A DNA stretch of 64,000 bases from Allorhizobium ampelinum S4 (GTDB lineage Bacteria; Pseudomonadota; Alphaproteobacteria; Rhizobiales; Rhizobiaceae). How positions within the stretch are numbered: position 1 is the first letter of the stretch; every line of letters begins with the position of its first letter. The DNA lies in the NCBI RefSeq assembly GCF_000016285.1, contig NC_011989.1, positions 2,359,001 to 2,423,000 of the forward strand, in the 5' to 3' direction. Both the position numbers and the translations under genes were made by a program. The notes below the pieces were generated by a model. The model saw only the letters and a program-made list of their open reading frames with translations, was not told where the DNA came from and did not search any database. Shown here in pieces: positions 57,665-64,000 of this stretch.

Positions 57665-58765
57665 TCACCGCAGCTTCAGTGTGGCAAGGCCGAGCATGGC
57701 GAGACCGACAGCAATGATCCAGAACCGGATGACGACCTGGCTTTCCGTCCAACCCTTCTTTTCGAAATGGTGATGGATCGGTGCCATCAGGAACACCCGC
57801 TTTTTGGTGCGCTTGTACCAAAACACCTGGATGATGACAGACAGGGTTTCCATGACGAACAACCCGCCGATGATCACCATGACGATCTCGTGCTTGGTGG
57901 CCACCGCTACCGTGCCGATCAACCCACCCAAAGCCAGCGAACCGGTATCGCCCATGAAAATTGCCGCGGGCGGCGCATTGAACCATAGGAAACCAAGCCC
58001 AGCCCCGATGACCGAGCCGAGGATGACGGCAAGTTCGCCGGTGCCCGGCACGAAATTGATCTGCAAATATCCTGAGAACACCGCATTACCGGCGAGATAA
58101 GCAATCAACCCAAAAGCAGCCGAAGCGATCATCACAGGCACGATGGCTAGCCCGTCCAGCCCGTCTGTCAGGTTGACGGCGTTACCAGCGGAAACGATAA
58201 CGAAGCCGCCAAAGACGATGAAGAAATAGCCGACATTGAGCAGCGCATCCTTGAAGAACGGAAAGGCGATGGAGGTCGCCAGATGCGGGCCTTGCGGCGC
58301 GGAAATCTTTGCCGCTTCCATCATGAAGAACACCGCGATCCCGGCAATCAGAAACTCGATGGCCAGCCGCGCCTTGCCGGAGAAGCCCTTGTCAGATTGT
58401 TTGGTAACCTTCAGGTAGTCGTCGTAAAAGCCGATGGCACCAAAACCCAGCGTCACCAGCAGCGTTGCCACCACATAAACATTGGAGAGATCAGCCCAGA
58501 GCAGTGAGGAGCCGACAATACCGGCCAGAATCATCAGCCCGCCCATGGTTGGCGTACCGGACTTCTTGAAATGGGTCTGCGGCCCATCGGCACGGATCGG
58601 CTGGCCCTTGCCCTGGCGCACTTTGAGAGAGGCGATGATTTTCGGCCCGAACAGGAAGACGATCAAGGCTGCCGTGAACATCGCCGCCCCGGTCCGGAAG
58701 GTGATGTACCGGAACAGGTTGAAAAATTGTACGTGGTTTGCGAGTTCGACAAGCCAAATCAGCAT
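57665..58765 (-). CDS. mraY: Phospho-N-acetylmuramoyl-pentapeptide transferase
   Basis: A membrane enzyme of 366 residues with ten helices that moves the muropeptide to undecaprenyl phosphate, making lipid [21 protein letters not shown] (Asp pair), [26 protein letters not shown] and MAPIHHHFE (His loop) are all present. ATG 58765 gives the usual length; GTG 58774 is an alternative. Confidence 0.97.
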   Translation of the reverse strand: MLIWLVELANHVQFFNLFRYITFRTGAAMFTAALIVFLFGPKIIASLKVRQGKGQPIRADGPQTHFKKSGTPTMGGLMILAGIVGSSLLWADLSNVYVVATLLVTLGFGAIGFYDDYLKVTKQSDKGFSGKARLAIEFLIAGIAVFFMMEAAKISAPQGPHLATSIAFPFFKDALLNVGYFFIVFGGFVIVSAGNAVNLTDGLDGLAIVPVMIASAAFGLIAYLAGNAVFSGYLQINFVPGTGELAVILGSVIGAGLGFLWFNAPPAAIFMGDTGSLALGGLIGTVAVATKHEIVMVIIGGLFVMETLSVIIQVFWYKRTKKRVFLMAPIHHHFEKKGWTESQVVIRFWIIAVGLAMLGLATLKLR

Positions 58766-58817
58766 CAAAGGCACTTTCTAACATCTATCCAGCCCGCGAC
58801 GCGGGTCCGGCATTAGC

Positions 58818-60251
58818 CTATTCTGGGCGGCGGGTGTCGTCCAATGGGGGATAGTTGTCAAGCAGAGCCGCGACGATCTTGCCAAAACCGATGCCCAGTG
58901 ACGACTTGACCATCACCACATCACCACCGTGAACCGAGGCGACAGCAAAAGCGGCCAGATCTTCAGCGGTATTGAAAGACGCAACCGAAACGGTCTCCGG
59001 CAATTGCGCCCGCAGTGCTGCCATGGCGGGTCCGGCCAGCCAGACATGCTCGATCCCGGCGGCCAGCAACGGCCCTGCCAGATCGGCGTGCAACTCCTCG
59101 GAAAACTCGCCCATTTCCAGCATATCGCCAAGCACGGCGATGCGATGGCCCTCGCCGCGCGGCTGGGCTGCGGCCAGGACAGCAATGGCGGCGCGCATGG
59201 AAGCCGGATTGGCGTTATAGCTTTCATCAATCAGGGTGAAGAGACCAGAGGCGCAGCGCAGCCGATGGCGCTCACCCCGGCCCTTGACCGGTGACAGTCT
59301 GCTCAATGCATCGACCGCACCATCCAGATCGGCACCCAGAAGACGGGCAGCGCCCAGCGCCGCCATGGCGTTTTCTGCGATATGGCGGCCCGGCGCGGCA
59401 ATCACCACTTCACGGGTCTCACCGTCGATGATCGCCCAGGCGGTCGAGCTTTCGGCAGCGCCATCAAATTCCGCCAGCCGGAATTCCGCCTTGGCATGCT
59501 GGCCAAAGGAATGGATATGGGTGATGCCCGCTTCCTGCGCCTTGTGTTCCAGATATTCGAAATAGGGATTGTCGTGGTTCAAAAGCACGCCGCCATTGGC
59601 CGCGACACCGGAAAAGATTTCCGCCTTGGCATCGGCGATCTCATCGACACTGGTGAAATTGCCGAGATGGGCAGGCGCAATGGTGGTGATAACAGCTAGA
59701 TGCGGGCGGACCATCTGCACCAGCGGAGTGATTTCGCCGGAATGATTCATGCCGATCTCAAACACGCCGTATTGTGCAGTGGCGGGCATCCGCGCCAGCG
59801 TCAGCGGCACACCCCAGTGATTGTTGAAGGAGGCAACAGCCGCATGCACTTCGCCTGACGGTGCCAGCACCTGGCGCAGCATTTCCTTGGTCGTCGTCTT
59901 ACCGACCGAACCGGTCACAGCAACAATCTTGGCGCGCGATCGGGCACGGGCGGCAATCGCCAGCCTTCCCAACGCCTGCAACACATCGTCAACAACGATC
60001 ATCGGCACGGTCAACCGGCCAAGCGCGGGCAGTTTGGCCTCATTGACCACCATCAGCGCCGCGCCATTCGCCACAGCAATGCTGGCATAATCATGCCCGT
60101 CTACCCGGTCGCCCTTGATAGCGAAGAAGGCTTCTCCGGGCTGGATGCTGCGGCTATCGATGGAAATGCCGGTAATGCCCGGCGGCATGGTGCCGACCGG
60201 GCGTCCGGTCATGGCCGCAACCAGATCTTCAATGGTCCAGAGCAAGGTCAA
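58818..60251 (-). CDS. murF: UDP-MurNAc-tripeptide--D-Ala-D-Ala ligase
   Basis: A ligase of 477 residues that adds the Ddl product. [20 protein letters not shown] begins the UDP domain; [14 protein letters not shown] is the P-loop; [22 protein letters not shown] and [10 protein letters not shown] are MurF landmarks. It starts at TTG, overlapping the murE stop (TTGA), with GAGGAG about ten bases upstream, so translation depends on coupling. Confidence 0.96.
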   Translation of the reverse strand: MTLLWTIEDLVAAMTGRPVGTMPPGITGISIDSRSIQPGEAFFAIKGDRVDGHDYASIAVANGAALMVVNEAKLPALGRLTVPMIVVDDVLQALGRLAIAARARSRAKIVAVTGSVGKTTTKEMLRQVLAPSGEVHAAVASFNNHWGVPLTLARMPATAQYGVFEIGMNHSGEITPLVQMVRPHLAVITTIAPAHLGNFTSVDEIADAKAEIFSGVAANGGVLLNHDNPYFEYLEHKAQEAGITHIHSFGQHAKAEFRLAEFDGAAESSTAWAIIDGETREVVIAAPGRHIAENAMAALGAARLLGADLDGAVDALSRLSPVKGRGERHRLRCASGLFTLIDESYNANPASMRAAIAVLAAAQPRGEGHRIAVLGDMLEMGEFSEELHADLAGPLLAAGIEHVWLAGPAMAALRAQLPETVSVASFNTAEDLAAFAVASVHGGDVVMVKSSLGIGFGKIVAALLDNYPPLDDTRRPE

Positions 60252-61708
60252 GGGTGAAACTCCTCCATGGCTTTGCGGATTTCGGCGTGATCGGAAAACG
60301 GCAGCGTCTGCGCGCCGACAATCTGGCCCTCTTCATGGCCTTTGCCTGCAACAATCAGCGTATCGCCAGTCGCCAGCATTGCCACAGCGGCGCGAATTGC
60401 CTGGGCGCGGTCCCCGATCTCAATGCCTTTCGGTGTCGCTGCCATCACCTCACTGCGAATGGTGGCGGCCACTTCCGAGCGTGGATTGTCATCGGTGACG
60501 ATGACAATATCGGCCAGCCGGTCGGCGATCTCGCCCATGATCGGCCGTTTGCCCTTGTCGCGGTCGCCACCGCAGCCAAACACCACGATAATTCTGCCGC
60601 TGGTAAAAGGCCTGACCGCCGTCAGCACCTTTTCCAAAGCATCCGGCTTGTGAGCATAATCGACATAGGCGAGCGCGCCGCTGTTCGCCTGCCCCACCAG
60701 CTCCAACCGGCCCGAAGCACCTTGCAGCTTTTCCAGTGCTTTCAGGGCAAGCGAAGCCTCGACGCCGGTCGAAATGGCAAGACCGGCGGACACCAGCGCA
60801 TTGGCAATCTGGAAATCCCCTGCCAGCGGCAGATCAACCTCAAAGATCGCCCCCTGATGATGAATTTCAGCAATCTGCTTGTGGCGGAAATGCTCGACCC
60901 GCTTCAGGCTGAGGAAATCCCCGGCCCGGCCAACGGTGCGCACATCATGACCCGCCTGCCTTGCCACCCGGATTGCTTCCGCCGACCATTCGTCATCGGC
61001 AAAGATCACCGCTGGAGACCCTTTGGGCAGCAGGGTGTCGAACAGGCGCATCTTGGCGGCCATGTAATCGGCAACGGTCGGGTGATAATCCATGTGGTCG
61101 CGGCCAAGATTGGTAAAGGCGGCAGCGGCAAGACGCACGCCGTCCAACCGGCTCTGGTCGAGACCATGGCTGGAGGCTTCCATGGCGGCGTGGGTCACGC
61201 CCTCTTGCGCAAGATCTGCCAGCAATTGGTGCAGGGCGACCGGATCAGGCGTGGTCAGTGAACCGTAATCGCTGCGGGTTGGGGAAATCACCCCGGTCGT
61301 GCCAATCTGCGCACTGGCAAGCCCGGCATAAGCCCAGATCTGACGGGTGAAGGAGGCAACCGATGTTTTCCCAGCCGTGCCGGTCACCGCCACCATGGTT
61401 TCCGGCTGGCCGGAATAGACGCGGGCAGCAAGAAGCGCTAACGCATGACGCGGCTGGTCGGTGACCAGAGCCGGAACGGCAATATCCAGATGAGAACCGG
61501 AGAGCACGGCAGCAGCGCCCCGCGCTACGGCATCGGCAACGAAACCCGCACCATCAGCCTTAACGCCCTGCAAAGCCACGAACAGCATGCCGGGTTCAAC
61601 CTTGCGGCTGTCGGCGGTTATTCCGGTGATCTCCACGTCGCCGACCGGCCCATCCAGTGGTCCGGTCAGATCCCCAAAATCGCCGCTGGCGAGATCTCGC
61701 AATTTCAT
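60248..61708 (-). CDS. murE: UDP-MurNAc-dipeptide--meso-diaminopimelate ligase
   Basis: A ligase of 486 residues that adds the third residue. The DNPR motif ([11 protein letters not shown]) marks meso-DAP, not Lys, as substrate. [19 protein letters not shown] begins the UDP domain. The P-loop is GTAGKTS, with Ala where GTNGKT/S is usual. AGG lies six bases before the ATG. It is 64 bases after ftsI. Confidence 0.97.
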   Translation of the reverse strand: MKLRDLASGDFGDLTGPLDGPVGDVEITGITADSRKVEPGMLFVALQGVKADGAGFVADAVARGAAAVLSGSHLDIAVPALVTDQPRHALALLAARVYSGQPETMVAVTGTAGKTSVASFTRQIWAYAGLASAQIGTTGVISPTRSDYGSLTTPDPVALHQLLADLAQEGVTHAAMEASSHGLDQSRLDGVRLAAAAFTNLGRDHMDYHPTVADYMAAKMRLFDTLLPKGSPAVIFADDEWSAEAIRVARQAGHDVRTVGRAGDFLSLKRVEHFRHKQIAEIHHQGAIFEVDLPLAGDFQIANALVSAGLAISTGVEASLALKALEKLQGASGRLELVGQANSGALAYVDYAHKPDALEKVLTAVRPFTSGRIIVVFGCGGDRDKGKRPIMGEIADRLADIVIVTDDNPRSEVAATIRSEVMAATPKGIEIGDRAQAIRAAVAMLATGDTLIVAGKGHEEGQIVGAQTLPFSDHAEIRKAMEEFHP

Positions 61709-61772
61709 CGTCTACCTGTCCCCTGCCGCGCAGCAGGAGCAGAGCCCTGCGGCAACGGCGAATCAATCGTCC

Positions 61773-63521
61773 TCAATATGAGACGAGCATATCATTGCCC
61801 ACCTGTCCGTAATTGGGTTCTACACCGAGAATTGGGGCAGTTCTGCGAATAACGTCGCGCACGATCGGCAAAGCGGTAAAGGCCGAAATCGTACCACCGC
61901 CCTCGCCGCTCAAGGGTTCGTCGATAAAGCTCAGAACTACATAGCGTGGCTTGCTCATCGGGAATGCACCCAGAAAGGCGTTGAAATTCAGCTTGCTGTC
62001 ATAACGGCCATTGACGACCTTATCGGCTGTCCCTGTCTTGCCGCCGACATCGAGACCTGGGACACGCGCGCCACGGCCGGAGCCGTTAATGCCATTATAT
62101 TCAAAGAGATAACGCATATCGGCGCTGGTGGATGGCTTAAGCACCGCCTCGGCCACTTCATTGGCCTCATCCACAGTGCGCGGCAGGAATGTCGGCTGGA
62201 TCAACTTGCCGCCATTGATGAGCGCCGCACCGGCGACCGCTGTCTGCAGCGGCGTCGTCGCGACACCGTGGCCGAAGGAAATCGTGACCGAGCTGATCTT
62301 CTTCCACTCACCCCGTGGCTGAGATGGCATTTTCACTTCCGGCAATTCCGTCTTCATCTTGGTCAGAAGACCCAGGCGGTTCAAATATTCCTTCTGTTCG
62401 GGAATGCCGACCACGTCGATGATCTTTGCCGTACCGATATTGGAGGAATATTTGAAGATATCGGGAACGCTCAGGAATTTGCTCTGGCCGTGAAAATCGT
62501 GGATGGTAAATCCACCGATCTTCAGCGGATAGCGTGCATCGAACACGTCGCTCAGTTTTACCCGACCGGTATCCAGACCCATCGCCATCGTGAAGGATTT
62601 AAAGGTCGAGCCCATTTCGAACGTGCCGTTCGACATCCGGTTCAACCAGCCTTCCTTGGCACCTTCCTCCGGCTTGTTGGGATCGAAATCGGGATAAGAC
62701 GCCATGCCCAGCACTTCGCCGGTCTCAACGTCCAGCACCACGGCACCCGCCGACTTGGCCTTGAAATTCACCTGGGCAGCGGCCACCACATCATGAACGA
62801 TATTCTGGACGCGCAGGTCGATGGAGAGCTTGACCGGCTCCAGCGGCGCATTGCTGGTCATGCCGAGATCGGCCAGATCCGCCAGGCCCTGGTTGTCGAT
62901 ATATTTTTCCATCCCGGCCATGCCGCGATTGTCGATATTGACGAAGCCAACAATATGGGCCGCTGTAGAACCGCCGGGATAGAAACGGCGAATTTCCGGC
63001 CGGAAACCAATGCCGGGAATGCCCAGCGCCAGGATCTGGCTCTGTTGCTTGGGCGTCAACTGACGGCGAAGCCACTGGAAATGCGATTTCGACGAGAGTT
63101 TCTTGTAGGTGTCGCGGCTGTCTAGGTCGGCCAGCACCGTTTGCAGCTTTTCAACGGCTTCATCGACATCGACAATCTTGTGCGGTTCTGCAAACAGCGA
63201 CACCGTCCTGATATCGGTGGCCAGAACCTGGCCATTGCGATCGAGAATATCGGGACGCGCCGCCATCAACCGATCCGGTGGCATGATGCTGGAGGTGCTT
63301 TCCGGATGGGCATAGCCGTATTGCACCAGCCGACCGCCGATTACGCCATAGACCAGCGTAAAACCGAGGATCAGCAGGCCGACGCGACGCTTGGCCATAT
63401 CGGCCTTGCGCTTGCCAGCGCCTTCGAACGCGCGGCCCTTGCCGCGCACAGCGCCACGGCGCACATCGGTGGAGAAATGGGCCCGGCTTTTCAGGAGCAT
63501 CATACGGGAAAGAAAAGTCAT
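61773..63521 (-). CDS. ftsI: FtsI / penicillin-binding protein 3
   Basis: The septal transpeptidase (class B PBP), 582 residues. A basic 45-residue cytosolic tail is followed by the helix GLLILGFTLVYGVIGG (49-64), the pedestal domain, and the transpeptidase with S305TFK, SSN (359-361) and GGKTGTADK near 487. The target of beta-lactams such as aztreonam in this family. The start shares one base with the ftsL stop. Confidence 0.96.
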   Translation of the reverse strand: MTFLSRMMLLKSRAHFSTDVRRGAVRGKGRAFEGAGKRKADMAKRRVGLLILGFTLVYGVIGGRLVQYGYAHPESTSSIMPPDRLMAARPDILDRNGQVLATDIRTVSLFAEPHKIVDVDEAVEKLQTVLADLDSRDTYKKLSSKSHFQWLRRQLTPKQQSQILALGIPGIGFRPEIRRFYPGGSTAAHIVGFVNIDNRGMAGMEKYIDNQGLADLADLGMTSNAPLEPVKLSIDLRVQNIVHDVVAAAQVNFKAKSAGAVVLDVETGEVLGMASYPDFDPNKPEEGAKEGWLNRMSNGTFEMGSTFKSFTMAMGLDTGRVKLSDVFDARYPLKIGGFTIHDFHGQSKFLSVPDIFKYSSNIGTAKIIDVVGIPEQKEYLNRLGLLTKMKTELPEVKMPSQPRGEWKKISSVTISFGHGVATTPLQTAVAGAALINGGKLIQPTFLPRTVDEANEVAEAVLKPSTSADMRYLFEYNGINGSGRGARVPGLDVGGKTGTADKVVNGRYDSKLNFNAFLGAFPMSKPRYVVLSFIDEPLSGEGGGTISAFTALPIVRDVIRRTAPILGVEPNYGQVGNDMLVSY

Positions 63522-63940
63522 CAGCGTTTCACCGATCCGGTTATGACCTTATCCATCGGCACTGGGACCGGCTTACCATTCACAATCTTAATACCATCGG
63601 CGATCTTGGGACCGCCTGTCTTTGCCGCCGGGGCCTGTACCACAGGCACCTGGGATTTCAACATCGGCAATTCATTGGCCCGCGCCAACTGGTTGGGATC
63701 GGTTTGCTGGAGCTTCAGCTCCTGACCGAAAGTATTGGCCAGTTTTTCGAGGCGGTTCGGCTGGGTCAACAAGGCCCAGTCGGCCTGGAGAAGCTCGATC
63801 GTATCCTTCTCCAGCTTGATCTCGGCTTCGATGCGCTTCAGATCCTGCACTTTCTCATCGGTATTGTGCTTGATCTGGTAAGTCACGGCTGCCGCTGCCG
63901 CCATGGCGCCGATCATCACGATGTCAAAGGTTCGCAGCAT
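63521..63940 (-). CDS. ftsL: Cell division protein FtsL
   Basis: A bitopic protein of 139 residues in the FtsQLB complex that activates FtsWI. The helix IVMIGAMAAAAAVTYQI is followed by a coiled coil (DEKVQDLKRIEAEIKLEKDT...) and LLTQPNRLEKLANTFG, a typical FtsL end. A Pro/Lys tail of about 50 residues follows. It begins three bases after the upstream stop. Confidence 0.92.
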   Translation of the reverse strand: MLRTFDIVMIGAMAAAAAVTYQIKHNTDEKVQDLKRIEAEIKLEKDTIELLQADWALLTQPNRLEKLANTFGQELKLQQTDPNQLARANELPMLKSQVPVVQAPAAKTGGPKIADGIKIVNGKPVPVPMDKVITGSVKR

Positions 63941-63943
63941 GGC

Positions 63944-64000
63944 TCAGGCCCCCAATCGCTCGATTTCCGCGAGATCCGGCAAATCGAAAATGGAAAAATC
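63944..64000 (-). CDS. rsmH: RsmH (MraW) 16S rRNA methyltransferase, C-terminal 18 codons
   Basis: Only the end is in the window: DFSIFDLPDLAEIERLGA then stop. The position directly before ftsL and the LPDLAEIERLG ending fit rsmH, which methylates C1402 of 16S rRNA and precedes ftsL in nearly all dcw clusters. The catalytic domain lies beyond the right edge, so identity rests on context. Confidence 0.75.
   Translation of the reverse strand, partial: DFSIFDLPDLAEIERLGA

Overview
The window is chromosomal DNA from an alphaproteobacterium of the Rhizobiaceae, most like Agrobacterium/Allorhizobium/Rhizobium. This rests on the gene order of the division and cell-wall (dcw) cluster, the very long FtsZ, meso-DAP type MurE, rhizobial protein families (DUF6074, DUF2164), a methyl-accepting chemotaxis protein ending in a CheR-type pentapeptide, and RIME1-like and other rhizobial palindromic intergenic repeats. 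No tRNA, rRNA, CRISPR array, prophage or insertion sequence was seen. Genus and species are inference.

Layout. 1-3083: start of pstS (minus, cut by the window edge, with a Pho-box-like site upstream) and uvrD. 3084-4970: a small accessory patch holding an AT-rich SIR2-like DUF4917 gene and a VapBC-type toxin-antitoxin pair whose toxin appears to start at CTG. 5002-15248: DUF6074 gene, PQQ glucose dehydrogenase gcd, pncA-panC-panB (NAD salvage and pantothenate), nadB with a TSUP exporter gene, DUF2164 and azlCD. 15426-19618: pepP, a 54-aa small gene with a candidate sRNA behind it, prmA and a SCO-family gene. 20122-28565: mcp-cheW, a small secreted protein, creA, an exonuclease, an esterase, a second mcp and a GNAT gene behind a structured leader. 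28742-37870: DEAD-box helicase, Tat-exported amine oxidase, a MarR-GNAT fusion with its own palindromic operator, a small secreted protein, ligA and an endonuclease-like gene. 37915-42103: cls, recN and bamD.

42482-64000 is the dcw cluster, all on the minus strand in the order rsmH-ftsL-ftsI-murE-murF-mraY-murD-ftsW-murG-murC-murB // ddl-ftsQ-ftsA-ftsZ-lpxC. It makes lipid II precursors (MurB-F, Ddl, MraY, MurG), polymerises and crosslinks septal peptidoglycan (FtsW, FtsI), and assembles the Z-ring (FtsZ, FtsA, FtsQ, FtsL). Many junctions overlap by 1-4 bases. The cluster is split at // by about 2.5 kb carrying a proline-rich secreted protein, a possible 24-aa ORF and a plus-strand MHS-type transporter.

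The least expected signals are non-coding. A two-hairpin repeat of about 100 nt occurs three times (23337, 34060 and, inverted, 43797). In two copies it begins at the stop codon of an unrelated gene (marR-GNAT and ftsZ). The copies show compensatory base changes, and their wobble pairs hold only in the sense-strand RNA. Other candidates are an sRNA at about 17745-17884, a structured leader at 27787-27919, a large hairpin over the pepP stop codon, and putative operators for the toxin-antitoxin pair and the MarR-GNAT gene. All RNA and operator calls are inferred from sequence symmetry alone.
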